64,000 nucleotides of DNA from Pseudomonas fluorescens Q2-87 (GTDB taxonomy: Bacteria > Pseudomonadota > Gammaproteobacteria > Pseudomonadales > Pseudomonadaceae), in contig NZ_CM001558.1 in assembly GCF_000281895.1 (NCBI RefSeq), positions 4,592,556 through 4,656,555 of the forward strand. Direction: 5' to 3'. Shown here piece after piece: positions 26,522 through 36,293 of the stretch. Under the pieces are notes generated by a model. That model did no database searches. It was not told where the DNA came from and was given only the letters and a program-made list of their open reading frames with translations. The first letter of the stretch is position 1; each line of letters begins with the position of its first letter. Both the position numbers and the translations under genes were made by a program.

Positions 26522-27757
26522 ATGAACCAGACTGCGCAACCGACTCATCGCTTCAGCAACTACCGCAAGGTCATTTCCCTCGCAGATCAGGACTGGCAGA
26601 GTGCCGAAGCTGGGAAAATCTCAGGGCTGAATGTCGAGGTCAAGACGCCCAACGTGCTGGTCGACCAGTACGGCCGGACTTTTCATCACTTCTGTACCAC
26701 GTCTTACCTGGGGCTGGATTACCACCCCGCGCTGCTGGACGGCGCCATGACCGCGCTGTGGGAAACCGGGACCCTGCGGGTCGCCAACTCAAGGAACCGC
26801 TGCAAGCTGGCGCTCCTGGACCAGTACGAAACCCAATTGTCGGAACTGTTCGGCGCCAGTTGTCTCAGCGCACTGTCGTGCAGCGCGGCAAGCGCCGGGA
26901 TCCTGCCGCTGCTGGCCAGCGGCACGTTCACCGATGATCATCCGCCAGTCATGGTGTTCGACAAGCACGCCCATTATTCAATGAATCACCTCAAGGCCGC
27001 CTGCGCCGATGAAACCCAGGTCATCACTTGCCCACATAACGATATGAATTTCATCGAAGACTTGTGCAAGCGGCAACGCAACGTCGCCTATGTCGCCGAC
27101 AGCGCCTACAGCATGGGCGGCATGGCGGACCTCGACAGCCTGTTCTATCTCAAGCAACGCTACGGCCTGTTTCTCTACCTGGACGACTCCCATGCCCTGT
27201 CCGCTGTCGGGGACTGCGGCAGCGGCCTGGTCCGTTCGCGTTTGCCCGCCGTGGACGAGCGCACCCTGATCGTCGCCTCGCTGGCCAAGTCATTCGGGGC
27301 CAGTGGTGGCTTGGTCATGTTCGGCAGCGAGCGGCATAAAGCGCTGGTGCAACGCTATGGCGGCCCGAGCAATTGGTCCCAAAGCCTGAACGCCGCGGCC
27401 ATTGGTGCCGGCATGGCCTCGATACGCCTGCACAGCGGCCCGGAGTTCAGCGCCTTGCAGGCGCGGTTACAGGCTAATATCCGTTTCTTTGACACCCTCA
27501 TTCGTACCGAACAGCATGGCAGCCCCATGGCGATTCGCCTGGTGCCTTGCGGTGAAACACCCCTTGCCAACCGCGTGGCGGTCGAATTGGCCGAGCTGGG
27601 GTATTTCACCTCAGCGGTGTTTTTTCCGGTGGTACCGCAAGGCAAGGCCGCCATTCGCATTACTTTGCGCGCCGATATGGAACAGGACGTGATTCGTACT
27701 TTCTGTGAACGGATCACCCATCTTCTGCTGGTCCATGGTCGCGATATCCGCCCTTGA
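26522..27757 (+). CDS. Alpha-oxoamine synthase family PLP enzyme (BioF/CqsA-like)
   Basis: The 411-residue fold-type I PLP enzyme joins an amino acid to an acyl-CoA with loss of carbon dioxide (family reaction). Visible catalytic residues are His151 (DKHAHYS, cofactor stacking), Asp221/222 and His224 ([11 protein letters not shown]), and the Schiff-base Lys256 ([11 protein letters not shown]). It is not in a biotin operon; the only partner is an MFS exporter 13 bases downstream. This suggests synthesis and export of an acylated amino-ketone-type signal or antimetabolite (inference). True bioF would normally sit with bioB/H/C/D, which are absent here. Confidence 0.8.
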   Translation: MNQTAQPTHRFSNYRKVISLADQDWQSAEAGKISGLNVEVKTPNVLVDQYGRTFHHFCTTSYLGLDYHPALLDGAMTALWETGTLRVANSRNRCKLALLDQYETQLSELFGASCLSALSCSAASAGILPLLASGTFTDDHPPVMVFDKHAHYSMNHLKAACADETQVITCPHNDMNFIEDLCKRQRNVAYVADSAYSMGGMADLDSLFYLKQRYGLFLYLDDSHALSAVGDCGSGLVRSRLPAVDERTLIVASLAKSFGASGGLVMFGSERHKALVQRYGGPSNWSQSLNAAAIGAGMASIRLHSGPEFSALQARLQANIRFFDTLIRTEQHGSPMAIRLVPCGETPLANRVAVELAELGYFTSAVFFPVVPQGKAAIRITLRADMEQDVIRTFCERITHLLLVHGRDIRP

Positions 27758-27770
27758 AACGAGTCTCTTG

Positions 27771-28934
27771 ATGAAGAACCGTACAACCCTGGCCGTCACT
27801 TGCACGACCGTGTTCCTGGCTCAGTTGGGCATGAGCATTTATCTGCCGGCCCTGCCTGACATCGCCCATGACTTGGGCGCCGATCCGTCCCGGGTGTCCT
27901 GGGGGCTGTCGGTGTACCTCATCGGCATGGCGCTGCCCATGTTGCTGTGGGGCAGTCTGAGTCAGCGCCTGGGACGCAAACCGGTCTTGCTGGCGGCATT
28001 GGGGTTGTATGGCCTGGGCAACCTGGCATTGCCGCTGGGCACCACGGTCGAGGCGTTCCTGGCCCTGCGGTTGATCCAAGGGATCGGCGCCAGTGGTATT
28101 TCGGTAATGGCGCGGGTGCTGATACGCGACAATTTCAGCGGCGATCTACTGGCCAAGGCGCTCTCATGGATCTCGATCGCTTTCGTGATCGCCCTCGGCA
28201 TCGGCCAGTATCTGGGTTCGCTGATCCAGGCCGCTTTCGGCTGGGAAGCAATCTTCCATGGCCTGGGCGCCGCCAGCCTGGTCATGGCAGCGGTCGTTTC
28301 CCGGGGCCGGTTCGCGGCGCTGACGGAAACCAGCAACGGGCAATCGGCGTTGCGCACCTACAGGCAGTTAGTGGGATGCCGGAGTTTTCTGCTTCCCGCG
28401 CTGGTGGGTGGGTTGGGGTACGGTGTGATCGTTGCCTTCAATACGGCGGCGCCGCTGATTCTCCAGGAAAGTTTTCACTGGTCGCCGATCGAGTACGGCC
28501 TGCTGGGCTGGCCGATCAGTGCAGCGTATCTGCTCGGTGCGCTGGCGGTGAGCGCTTGGGTGGTGCGTACAGGCCAACGACGGATGATGGGCTGGGGTGT
28601 CATGCTGGTATTGGCCGCCAGCGCGACCATGCTGGGGGGCAGTCTGGTCTTGGGCGGCATCGCGCTGGTTTTCTGGCTGCCCTATTGCTTCGCGGTGTTC
28701 GGCCAATCGTTGAACTACCCCGTCAGCCTGTCACTGGCCAACGAAGGCTCGCCGGTGGCCGGTGCCTATGCCATGGCGCTGAGCGGTTTTCTGCATCAAC
28801 TGATGGCAGCGGTGATCGGCGCCATGGCAAGCCTGCTGTTGAGTCAACAGGCCTGGCCGCTGGCAGCGTTGTGTACGCTGTTGGGGGCGGCGGCGATGCT
28901 CTGTGTGAAGCTGATGCCGCCCCGAGTCGCTTAG
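27771..28934 (+). CDS. MFS exporter, Bcr/CflA-like
   Basis: This 387-residue protein has 12 predicted membrane helices. The N-terminal motif [16 protein letters not shown] and the loop [14 protein letters not shown] (motif A, about 60-75) are typical of the drug:H+ antiporter-1 Bcr/CflA group. It begins 13 bases after the oxoamine synthase gene and must be co-transcribed, so it probably exports that enzyme's product and may give self-protection. It ends overlapping the convergent alcohol dehydrogenase gene by four bases. Confidence 0.85.
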   Translation: MKNRTTLAVTCTTVFLAQLGMSIYLPALPDIAHDLGADPSRVSWGLSVYLIGMALPMLLWGSLSQRLGRKPVLLAALGLYGLGNLALPLGTTVEAFLALRLIQGIGASGISVMARVLIRDNFSGDLLAKALSWISIAFVIALGIGQYLGSLIQAAFGWEAIFHGLGAASLVMAAVVSRGRFAALTETSNGQSALRTYRQLVGCRSFLLPALVGGLGYGVIVAFNTAAPLILQESFHWSPIEYGLLGWPISAAYLLGALAVSAWVVRTGQRRMMGWGVMLVLAASATMLGGSLVLGGIALVFWLPYCFAVFGQSLNYPVSLSLANEGSPVAGAYAMALSGFLHQLMAAVIGAMASLLLSQQAWPLAALCTLLGAAAMLCVKLMPPRVA

Positions 28935-30079
28935 TACGCGCTGCGGAAAATCTCTTCGATCTGCCGCTGGTCCGCCGCCCTTGGGTTGGTCAGGCCGCAC
29001 GCGTCTTTCAAGGCATTGGTAGCAAGCACCGGTACGTCATTGAGGCGCACGCCCAAGTCACGCAAACCGGCCGGAATGTCCACGTCACGGGCCAGGCTGC
29101 GGATCGCTGCAATGGCGGCCTGGGCCCCCTCTTCCGGGCTGAGCCCGCGCGTATCGCCCCCCATCGCATGAGCCACATCCGTCAGGCGATCAGCGCACAC
29201 CGAGGCGTTGAAGCTCTGCACATGAGGCAATAGCACCGCGTTGCATACACCATGAGGCAAGTCGTAGAAACCGCCCAACTGATGCGCCATTGCATGGACG
29301 AAACCCAGCGAAGCATTGTTGAAAGCCATCCCCGCGAGGAACTGGGCGTAGGCCATGTTCTCCCGCGCCGCCAGATCGCCGCCGTCGCGCACGGCAAGAC
29401 GCAAGTTGTTGCTGATCAGCGTGACGGCCTTCAGGGCGCACGCATCGGTGATGGGGTTGGCGACCGTGGACACGTAAGCCTCGATCGCATGGGTCAACGC
29501 ATCCATGCCAGTGGCGGCAGTCAATCCCTTGGGCATCGCCACCATCAGCGCCGGGTCATTCACCGACATCAGCGGCGTCACGTTGCGGTCGACAATCGCC
29601 ATTTTCACGTGGCGGCTCTCGTCAGTGATGATGCAAAAGCGGGTCATCTCGCTGGCGGTGCCGGCCGTCGTATTGATGGCGATCAGCGGCAACTGTGGCT
29701 TGGTAGAACGATCAACGCCCTCATAGTCACCGATATGCCCACCGTTGGTGGCACACAGGGCAATCCCTTTGGCGCAATCATGGGGCGAACCGCCGCCCAG
29801 TGACACGACGAAATCGCACTGGCTCTCCTTCAGCAACCCCAGCCCGAGCTCGACATTGGCGATGCTTGGGTTGGGCTTGGCACCGTCGAAAATCACCGAG
29901 TCGATATCCTGAAGCGCCAGTAACCCGGCCACCTTGCTCGCAACGCCGGCCTTGGCCAGCCCCGTGTCGGTGACGATCAGCGCCTTGCGAAAGCCATAGT
30001 TACGAATGGCCGTCATGGCCTCGTCGAGACAACCCAGGCCCATGACGTTCACGGCGGGAATGAAAAAAGTACTGCTCAT
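28931..30079 (-). CDS. Iron-containing alcohol dehydrogenase (YiaY/AdhB type)
   Basis: The 382-residue cytosolic group III dehydrogenase interconverts an alcohol and aldehyde with NAD. It has the nucleotide-binding GGGSPHD (near 98-104) and metal-ligand regions [10 protein letters not shown] and [19 protein letters not shown], which supply Asp and three His. The start at 30079 follows CAGGAGCGTGTCCC; the frame is open far upstream but that part lies opposite the DUF4917 gene. The substrate is unknown. It is convergent with the MFS gene. Confidence 0.92.
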   Translation of the reverse strand: MSSTFFIPAVNVMGLGCLDEAMTAIRNYGFRKALIVTDTGLAKAGVASKVAGLLALQDIDSVIFDGAKPNPSIANVELGLGLLKESQCDFVVSLGGGSPHDCAKGIALCATNGGHIGDYEGVDRSTKPQLPLIAINTTAGTASEMTRFCIITDESRHVKMAIVDRNVTPLMSVNDPALMVAMPKGLTAATGMDALTHAIEAYVSTVANPITDACALKAVTLISNNLRLAVRDGGDLAARENMAYAQFLAGMAFNNASLGFVHAMAHQLGGFYDLPHGVCNAVLLPHVQSFNASVCADRLTDVAHAMGGDTRGLSPEEGAQAAIAAIRSLARDVDIPAGLRDLGVRLNDVPVLATNALKDACGLTNPRAADQRQIEEIFRSAY

Positions 30080-30217
30080 GGGACACGCTCCTGGGGAGAC
30101 CGAGGTGACAGGGCCTACAGAATGACCGAGTAGTCGGGGCGTATCTTGATCTGGCTCAAGACTGGGTCGTGATAAAGTCGCGCCCTGCCTTTGCCACGTT
30201 TTGAGATGAGTTTCGCA

Positions 30218-31237
30218 ATGACCGATTTCCAGGAATATGACACCCGGCTCGAAGACTGGGAGGCCTTGCGCGCTGACATCGCGTTCAGTGGCTTGCTGGT
30301 AGGCAACGGTGCCAGCCGTGCGGTGTGGGACGATTTCGGCTACGACTCGCTGTTCGAAAATGCCCGCACCGTCGAGGAAAAACCCCTGAGCCCGTCGGAA
30401 CTGAGTGTGTTCGAAGCGATGCGGACCCGCAGCTTTGAGCAAGTGCTCGGTGCGCTGAAGACCACCAGTCGGGTCAACAAAGCCCTGGCCGTCAGCTCCG
30501 CCGCTCCTCGCAATCGCTACTACGCGATCAAGGAAGCGCTGATCAACACCGTGCATGCGGTGCACATCCCGTGGCGCCTGGTGCAACCGTCGACGCTGGC
30601 GGCGCTCAGCCAGGAGCTGGGCCGCTATTGCACGGTGTTCACCACTAACTACGATCTGCTCAACTACTGGTCGATCCAGCACGCGCCCGGCAGCATGACC
30701 GACCTGTTCCAGGACGGCGACCACCGTTTCGACCTGAGCCAGGTGAGCACCGATAAACCGCGCCTGCTGTATCTGCACGGCGGCCTGCACCTGGTGCGCA
30801 ACCAGGACGGCACGGCACGCAAGCTTCCCGCCACCGAAGGCACATTGCTGGGCAGCTTCGCCATCAACAACACCCTCAAGACCCTCGACGACGTACCTTT
30901 ATTCGTCAATGAAGGCCCGAGCGAAGACAAGCTCAAGACCATTCGCAGCTCCGATTACCTGTCGTTCTGCTACGACCAGTTGCTGCACCACAGCGGTAGC
31001 CTGTGCCTGTTCGGCCATGCGCTGGGCGAGCAGGACCGGCATATCGTCCACGCCCTTCGCCAAGCGGCCCCCAGCACTGTGGCTATCTCCATCTACCCGC
31101 GCAGCCAGGCGTTCATCCAGCACCAGAAGCGCCATTACGCCAAGGTCTTCGAGGGGCTGGATGTGCAACTGCGGTTCTTTGATGCCAAAAGCCATCCGCT
31201 GGGCGATCCGAAGCTATCGGTGCCGGTGGAGGTGTAG
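30218..31237 (+). CDS. DUF4917 family protein with SIR2-like motifs
   Basis: This 339-residue cytosolic protein shows GNGAS (29-33), FTTNYD (141-146) and YLHGG (185-189). These correspond to the nucleotide-binding loop and catalytic region of SIR2-like folds used by bacterial NAD-consuming defence proteins. DUF4917 itself has no proven role. Two earlier in-frame ATGs exist (30191, 30206); I chose M-T-D-F as the usual family N-terminus. No second defence gene is adjacent, so a standalone function must be considered. Confidence 0.8.
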   Translation: MTDFQEYDTRLEDWEALRADIAFSGLLVGNGASRAVWDDFGYDSLFENARTVEEKPLSPSELSVFEAMRTRSFEQVLGALKTTSRVNKALAVSSAAPRNRYYAIKEALINTVHAVHIPWRLVQPSTLAALSQELGRYCTVFTTNYDLLNYWSIQHAPGSMTDLFQDGDHRFDLSQVSTDKPRLLYLHGGLHLVRNQDGTARKLPATEGTLLGSFAINNTLKTLDDVPLFVNEGPSEDKLKTIRSSDYLSFCYDQLLHHSGSLCLFGHALGEQDRHIVHALRQAAPSTVAISIYPRSQAFIQHQKRHYAKVFEGLDVQLRFFDAKSHPLGDPKLSVPVEV

Positions 31238-31240
31238 CGT

Positions 31241-31406
31241 CTGTGGCGAGGGAGCTTGCTCCCGCTGGACCGCGAAGCGGTCCCATTGGCTTTCAGACAT
31301 CAAGCTGCCAGACGACTGCTTCGCAGCCGAGCGGGAGCAGGCTCCCTCACCACATTGGTCATTGCCACTTCACAGCCGTCATCGCGAGCAAGCTCGCTTC
31401 CACAAG
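31241..31406. repeat. Composite REP array
   Basis: Three halves occur: CTGTGGCGAGGGAGCTTGCT, an inverted GCGGGAGCAGGCTCCCTC, and a final ATCGCGAGCAAGCTCGCTTC. The first two form one pair around a short GACCGCGAAGCGGTC hairpin; the third belongs to the other REP type. It fills the convergent gap between the DUF4917 gene and yegP. Confidence 0.85.
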
Positions 31407-31413
31407 GATGGGT

Positions 31414-31758
31414 TCAAAGCGCAACCACGGTCTTGTCCTTGATCACGGTCGTCGGGCCGTTGGCCTGGACGCTGGCGATGCCTTTGTCCCGGGCGGCCTC
31501 GGATGAGTAGGCTTCGCTGCTGCCAATCACTTCGTGGTTACCGGCCTTGAGGTTGAAGTACGGATGGCCATCCTTGGTGTTCTTCAATTCGTAGCGTTCG
31601 GCCAACGGACTGTTCTTCTGCACCGACGCAATGCCGCTGTCGGCACCGCTGCGGGCGGCGTACAGCTCGCTGCTCAATATCGTTTCAGCGTTGGCCGCCT
31701 TGAGCACAAACCGAAACTGGCCGCTGCTGCTTTTGCTGACTTCATACCATCCGGACAT
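31414..31758 (-). CDS. yegP: YegP family protein (two DUF1508 repeats)
   Basis: The 114-residue protein consists of two similar halves. Each has an F-x-L-K-A-x-N-x-E-x-I-x-x-S-E-like core and ends with GIASVQ-K/A-N. The first is FRFVLKAANAETILSSELY and the second YFNLKAGNHEVIGSSEAY. It is a small cytosolic protein of unknown function, related to E. coli YegP. The start at 31758 follows AGGAGAACAATC. Confidence 0.88.
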   Translation of the reverse strand: MSGWYEVSKSSSGQFRFVLKAANAETILSSELYAARSGADSGIASVQKNSPLAERYELKNTKDGHPYFNLKAGNHEVIGSSEAYSSEAARDKGIASVQANGPTTVIKDKTVVAL

Positions 31759-31851
31759 GATTGTTCTCCTGGCAATTGGGGCAAGCTCCGAGAGTAAAGA
31801 CCCGCTTCGCTTGCTCCGCCAGTTCACTGCGCAGCGTGACGAATAGGGGTG

Positions 31852-32433
31852 CTACAGGGAGATGGCCGTACCCAGCAGAGTCAGGAATCCCGCCAGCCAA
31901 TTCGGATGCGCGGGCCAGGCTGGGGCGGTGGCGAGGTTGCCCTGGACATGCCCTTGCGTCACGGGAATGTCCATGTAGGTCCCGCCGGCCAGGCGCACTT
32001 CCGGAGCGCAGGCCGGATAGGCGCTGCATTCGCGCCCTTCGAGGATGCCCGCCGCCGCCAGCAGTTGCGCACCGTGGCAGACCGCGGCAATCGGCTTGCC
32101 AGCCAAATCGAAATCACGTACCAGCTGCAGGACTTTTTCATTCAGGCGCAGGTATTCCGGCGCACGACCGCCCGGCACGAGCAGCGCATCGTAATCGGCG
32201 GCTTCGACACCGGCGAAATCATGATTGAGGGCAAACAGATGCCCGGGTTTTTCGCTGTAGGTCTGGTCGCCTTCAAAGTCATGGATCGCCGTGCGCACGG
32301 TCTGGCCGGCGCGCTTGTCCGGGCAGACCGCGTGCACGGTATGGCCGACCATCTGCAAAGCCTGGAACGGCACCATGACCTCATAATCTTCGACGTAGTC
32401 GCCGACCAGCATCAGGATTTTCTTGGCCGCCAT
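31852..32433 (-). CDS. DJ-1/PfpI family protein
   Basis: The 193-residue flavodoxin-like protein has the nucleophilic elbow AVCHGAQLL (Cys near 119) and an acidic residue early in the fold (D-Y-V-E-D-Y-E). It belongs to the PfpI/YhbO-like protease or deglycase group; exact activity of this member is unknown. An AAGGAGTCCCACCCC site fits the ATG at 32433 better than the longer frame. The next upstream gene on this strand encodes a methyltransferase. Confidence 0.85.
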   Translation of the reverse strand: MAAKKILMLVGDYVEDYEVMVPFQALQMVGHTVHAVCPDKRAGQTVRTAIHDFEGDQTYSEKPGHLFALNHDFAGVEAADYDALLVPGGRAPEYLRLNEKVLQLVRDFDLAGKPIAAVCHGAQLLAAAGILEGRECSAYPACAPEVRLAGGTYMDIPVTQGHVQGNLATAPAWPAHPNWLAGFLTLLGTAISL

Positions 32434-32549
32434 GGGGTGGGACTCCTTTGGGAATGCGTGGGGAAGTGAACGCATTAAAGGTAGCCCGGTAAGTCAGTCG
32501 CTGAAGGATAACCGGTGATTTCCTGACGGGCTGCACGACATGCAACGCA

Positions 32550-32583
32550 TCCTGTGGGAGCGAGCTTGCTCGCTCCCACAGGG
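32550..32583. repeat. Short perfect REP palindrome
   Basis: CCTGTGGGAGCGAGCTTGCT continues directly into its own reverse complement, ending CGCTCCCACAGGG, with no spacer. This is a compact fusion of two halves downstream of the methyltransferase gene. Confidence 0.85.
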
Positions 32584-32592
32584 CCCCTCGCG

Positions 32593-33807
32593 CTAGAGGG
32601 TGCCATCAGCCCGCAGCAGCGTTTCCAGGCAATGCTCGGTGATGTGGTAGAAAGCCTTGAGCTCTTCGATCTTGGCCAGCAGCTCAGCGGGGTCAGCCGG
32701 TTCCGCACGCTTGACCGCCAAGATCATTTTGTTCTTGTTGGTGTGGTCCAGGGAGATGAACTCGAACACCTTGGTTTCGTAGCCACACGCTTCCAGGAAC
32801 AGCGCCCGCAAGCTGTCAGTGACCATTTCAGCCTGCTGGCCCAGGTGCAAGCCGTATTGCAGCATCGGTTTGAGCAAGGCCGGGCTCTGGATCTGCAGGC
32901 GGATCTGCTTGTGACAACATGGCGAGCACATGATGATCGAGGCGCCCGAGCGAATGCCCATGTGGATTGCGTAGTCGGTGGCGATGTCGCAGGCGTGCAA
33001 GGCGATCATCACATCCACTGCGCTGGGTGCGACGCTGCGCACGTCACCGTGCTGGAAATTCAGGCCCGGGTGCTCCAGTCGCGCCGCAGCCTCGTTGCAC
33101 AACTTGACCATGTCTTCACGCAGCTCGACGCCGGTTACCACGCCTTCGGCCTGCAAGGTGTTGCGCAAGTAGTCGTGGATGGCAAAGGTCAGATAGCCCT
33201 TGCCCGAACCGAAATCCGAGACCCGCACAGGTTTGTCCAGGGCCAGTGGCGAAGATGTCAGCGCATGGCTGAAGACTTCAATGAATTTGTTGATCTGCTT
33301 CCATTTGCGCGACATCGCTGGAATCAGCTCGTGCTTGTGGTTGGTCACGCCCAGGTCGGCGAGGAACGGCCGGCTCAGGTCAAGAAAGCGGTTTTTTTCG
33401 CGGTTGTGCTCGGCGGACGGCACTTCACGCAGTTGCTGGGGCTTGCTCTTGAACAGGGAGCTCTTGCCCTTCTTGCTGTATTCCAACTGCGCCTCGTCGG
33501 TGACCGCCAGCAGGTGTGCGTTCTTGAACGACGCGGGTAATAGCCCAGCAATGGTTTCCACGCCTTCGACCACCGGCAGGTTCTTGGTGATGTCGCGCGT
33601 CTTGTAGCGATAGACGAAGGACAGGCATGGTTGGTCCTTGACCGTCAGCTGCTTGATGATCAGCCGTTGCAGATCCGCTTCGTCACCGACGTACTTGGCC
33701 AGCACCAGCTTGATGAAAGCGTTTTGTTCGAGGCTGGCTCGCAGCAGCTCGATGAACTGGGCGTGGTGATCCGGCGCGGGACGGACGGGGGTTGCGGTGG
33801 CGGACAT
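32593..33807 (-). CDS. SAM-dependent methyltransferase (METTL25/RlmJ-unrelated, YtxB-like)
   Basis: This 404-residue cytosolic protein has a class I methyltransferase core in its middle third. Motif I is VSDFGSGKGYLTFA (near residues 196-209), followed by GVELREDMV and a later HACDIATD segment. A Cys-containing loop (SPCCHK) follows the core; such a pair is seen in some eukaryotic-like METTL25 homologues. The substrate is unknown. The start at 33807 begins M-S-A-T-A-T-P; the longer frame would cover the heptamer repeat. Confidence 0.78.
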   Translation of the reverse strand: MSATATPVRPAPDHHAQFIELLRASLEQNAFIKLVLAKYVGDEADLQRLIIKQLTVKDQPCLSFVYRYKTRDITKNLPVVEGVETIAGLLPASFKNAHLLAVTDEAQLEYSKKGKSSLFKSKPQQLREVPSAEHNREKNRFLDLSRPFLADLGVTNHKHELIPAMSRKWKQINKFIEVFSHALTSSPLALDKPVRVSDFGSGKGYLTFAIHDYLRNTLQAEGVVTGVELREDMVKLCNEAAARLEHPGLNFQHGDVRSVAPSAVDVMIALHACDIATDYAIHMGIRSGASIIMCSPCCHKQIRLQIQSPALLKPMLQYGLHLGQQAEMVTDSLRALFLEACGYETKVFEFISLDHTNKNKMILAVKRAEPADPAELLAKIEELKAFYHITEHCLETLLRADGTL

Positions 33808-33852
33808 GAAAAAGCGGCCTCGGGCGGGGGCGAATCGGGAATGGCGTATTTT

Positions 33853-33900
33853 AAGCTGCAAGCTGCAAGCTGCAAGCTGCAAGCTTGAAGCTCGTAGCTT
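33853..33900. repeat. AAGCTGC heptamer tandem repeat
   Basis: Four perfect copies of AAGCTGC (33853-33880) are followed by AAGCTTG, AAGCTCG and TAGCTTA. The last copy supplies the stop codon of the TPM-domain gene on the minus strand. The tract could change length by slippage. Confidence 0.9.
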
Positions 33901-34516
33901 ACCCCAACACCACCAACCGATTCGGCAGCTCATTGCGCTCGTGGGTCACCGGCACGTGTTCCTTGAGCAGTTCGCCGCAGGCTTCGATGCAAGTCACGAA
34001 GCCTTGCAGCGTCTGGCCCTGGCGGACCTGTTGGGTGAAGGCTGCGACGATGGCGTTCCAATGGGTGTTGTCCAGGCGCTTGGAAATGCCTTCGTCCACG
34101 AGGATTTCCACATAGCGCTCGGCCTCGCAAACGAAGATCAGCATCCCCGTACTGCCCACCGTGTGGTGCAGGTTCTGTTCGAGAAACTGCCGGCGCGCCA
34201 GGTTGGAGGCCCGCCAGTGGCGCACGGAACGGGGAATCAGGTGCGTGGTGATCCGGGGAATGCGCAACACCAGGCACAACACGATGAAACTGACCCACTG
34301 CACGATCAACAGGCTGTGCATGGCCAGCCAGCCAGTGAGGTAATGCACCACGCCGGGCACCACCAGGGCCAGCAGGCTGGCCCATAGCAGCGGGATATAG
34401 GCGTAGTCGTCGGCGCGGGCGGCCAGCACCGTGACCAGTTCGGCGTCGGTATGCCGCTCGACCCGGGCGATGGCCTCGGCGACCTTGCGTTGTTCGTGTT
34501 CAGTCAGTAATGCCAT
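33899..34516 (-). CDS. TPM domain-containing membrane protein
   Basis: The 205-residue protein has an N-terminal cytosolic segment (AEAIARVERHTDAELVTVLA), two membrane helices (about 38-62 and 68-88) and a C-terminal TPM domain with 'GMLIFVCEAERYVEILVDEGI'. Such proteins accompany LemA and a second TPM protein, as here. Their role is probably in envelope maintenance; no enzyme activity is established. The ATG at 34516 lies 28 bases after the upstream TPM gene's stop. Confidence 0.85.
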   Translation of the reverse strand: MALLTEHEQRKVAEAIARVERHTDAELVTVLAARADDYAYIPLLWASLLALVVPGVVHYLTGWLAMHSLLIVQWVSFIVLCLVLRIPRITTHLIPRSVRHWRASNLARRQFLEQNLHHTVGSTGMLIFVCEAERYVEILVDEGISKRLDNTHWNAIVAAFTQQVRQGQTLQGFVTCIEACGELLKEHVPVTHERNELPNRLVVLG

Positions 34517-34544
34517 GGTTAAAAGTGCCTGCTCATTATTATTG

Positions 34545-35297
34545 TCACCAGCCGCCCGACGAACCGCCGCCCCCGAAACTTCCCCCGCCTCCGCTGAAGC
34601 CGCCGCCTCCACCGCCTCCGCCAAAGCCTCCACCGGAACTGCCCGAACCACTGGAACCACCGCTTCCGGACGGCAGGATACCGAGCATCTGGCACACCAA
34701 TAGGGTCAAGATAAACAGTATCACCAGGAAGATGAACAGCCCCGGATGGCGCTCGACGAAATCGGGCGGTTCCTGCTGGCCGTCCGTGCTGTACGCCGGC
34801 GCAGGCTCATCCAGCGGGCTGCCGCCCAGCACCACGAGCATCGCCGACACGCCGTCGCTGATGCCTTTGTTGAAATTGCCAGTCTTGAATGCCGGAGTGA
34901 TCACCTGATGGATGATCACGGAACTCTGGGCATCGGTCAGGCGATCTTCCAGCCCGTAGCCCACTTCGATGCGCAGTTTACGGTCATCCCGGGCGACGAT
35001 CAGCAGCGCGCCGTTGTTCTTGTCCTTCTGCCCGATGCCCCAGTGCCGACCCAGTTGATAACCGAAGTCTTCGATGCTGGTGCCTTGCAGGTCCGCCAGG
35101 GTGACGACGACCACTTGTTCGCCGGTCGCCTGCTCATGAGCCTTGAGCTGCGCCTCCAGCTGCGTGCGCACCGAAGGTTCGAGCATCTGGGCGGTGTCCA
35201 CGACCCGCCCGGTCAGCTCAGGGAATTTCAATTCGGCCTGGGCCGTGAGTGCAACCGCCCAGAGCAACAGCACCTGGACAACTTTCAACACGCGCAT
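34545..35297 (-). CDS. TPM domain protein with Gly-rich tail (YgcG-like)
   Basis: The 250-residue exported protein has a signal peptide (about 1-21) and a TPM domain (about 25-160, with TGEQVVVVTLADLQG and EVGYGLED). One membrane helix follows near 190-208, then a C-terminus of almost only Gly and Ser with Phe/Trp spacing. The layout is the classic TPM/YgcG form, with the domain in the periplasm. It is the middle gene of a lemA-TPM-TPM operon; a REP pair separates it from lemA. Confidence 0.88.
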   Translation of the reverse strand: MRVLKVVQVLLLWAVALTAQAELKFPELTGRVVDTAQMLEPSVRTQLEAQLKAHEQATGEQVVVVTLADLQGTSIEDFGYQLGRHWGIGQKDKNNGALLIVARDDRKLRIEVGYGLEDRLTDAQSSVIIHQVITPAFKTGNFNKGISDGVSAMLVVLGGSPLDEPAPAYSTDGQQEPPDFVERHPGLFIFLVILFILTLLVCQMLGILPSGSGGSSGSGSSGGGFGGGGGGGGFSGGGGSFGGGGSSGGW

Positions 35298-35304
35298 TGG
35301 AACC

Positions 35305-35411
35305 TCTGTGGGAGCGGCGGTTCGTCGCCACGACTTGCTCGCGAAAGCGGTGGGTCAGCTTGCATTGATGTTGGAGCGCCGTCGCCTTCGCGAGCAAGCC
35401 CGCTCCCACAA
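35305..35411. repeat. REP pair (BIME)
   Basis: The left element TGTGGGAGCGG carries an extra GGTTCGTCGCCACGA insertion before ACTTGCTCGCGA. The right half is the usual TTCGCGAGCAAGCCCGCTCC inverted copy. It lies between the TPM gene and lemA. Confidence 0.8.
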
Positions 35412-35434
35412 CGTTTCAGATCGTCGAGCATTGA

Positions 35435-36046
35435 TCAAAACTTCACTTCAGGCGCTTTTTCGGCGTTGGGGCTGGTGGCCTCGAAGGTCTCGCGGATCGG
35501 CAGGTCGCTGTACATCACGCTGTGCCACAAGCGGCCCGGGAAGGTACGGATTTCGGTGTTGTACTTCTGCACCGCCAGGATGAAGTCACGGCGGGCCACG
35601 GCGATGCGGTTCTCGGTGCCTTCGAGTTGTGATTGCAGCGCCAGGAAGTTCTGGTTGGCCTTGAGGTCGGGATAACGCTCGGACACCACCATCAACCGGC
35701 TCAATGCACCGGACAACTGATCCTGGGCCTGTTGGAACTGCTTGAGTTTTTCCGGGTTGTCCAGGGTGTTGGCATCGACCTGGATCGACGTGGCCTTGGC
35801 CCGCGCCTCGATCACCGCGGTCAGGGTGTCCTGCTCATGCTGGGCGTAGCCCTTGACGGTTTCCACCAGGTTGGGAATCAGGTCGGCGCGGCGCTGGTAC
35901 TGGTTCTGCACCTGGCCCCAGGCGGCCTTGGCCTGCTCATCCAGGGTCGGGATGTTATTGATGCCACAACCGGCCAGCAGCGTCGTCAACAGCATCAACG
36001 CCAGCCATTGCAGGCCATGGCGGTGGTTCAGTCGTAGATTCGTCAA
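35435..36046 (-). CDS. lemA: LemA family lipoprotein
   Basis: The 203-residue protein has a signal with lipobox L-L-A-G-C (Cys27) and a helical LemA domain: WGQVQNQYQRRADLIPNLVE near 44-63, then PELKANQNFLALQ-type helices. It is anchored in the envelope and extends as coiled helices. This gene is the first of the lemA-TPM-TPM set. It is unrelated to the sensor kinase GacS, once also called LemA. The divergent bglX start is about 250 bases away. Confidence 0.9.
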   Translation of the reverse strand: MTNLRLNHRHGLQWLALMLLTTLLAGCGINNIPTLDEQAKAAWGQVQNQYQRRADLIPNLVETVKGYAQHEQDTLTAVIEARAKATSIQVDANTLDNPEKLKQFQQAQDQLSGALSRLMVVSERYPDLKANQNFLALQSQLEGTENRIAVARRDFILAVQKYNTEIRTFPGRLWHSVMYSDLPIRETFEATSPNAEKAPEVKF

Positions 36047-36293
36047 ATGAAACGCTCCCTTGCGTGATATAGAAAAACACCGCCACCTATCTCACCGGCG
36101 TCTGGGGCATAATCTGCCGCCGCGCTGGATTGAATCGGGTCGATGGGCTAAAAGATGCGCGGGGCGAAACTAAGTTCAGCCCCCTGGGTTCGAAAGTGTG
36201 CTGTATTTGACCGAACAACAATAGCCGCTCCTCACATTTTGGCTGACCGGCGTGTCCTGATCACCGCCCTTTAGGCTTGCGAGAAAATTATTC

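Noticed and set aside
26522..27757. Calling the PLP enzyme bioF (biotin synthesis)
   Set aside because: No other biotin gene is nearby, and it is paired with an exporter; the family match alone does not prove that substrate.
28931..30790. A long alcohol dehydrogenase start about 237 codons upstream
   Set aside because: The extension lies opposite the DUF4917 gene and has no domain; the family starts at 30079 with a ribosome site.
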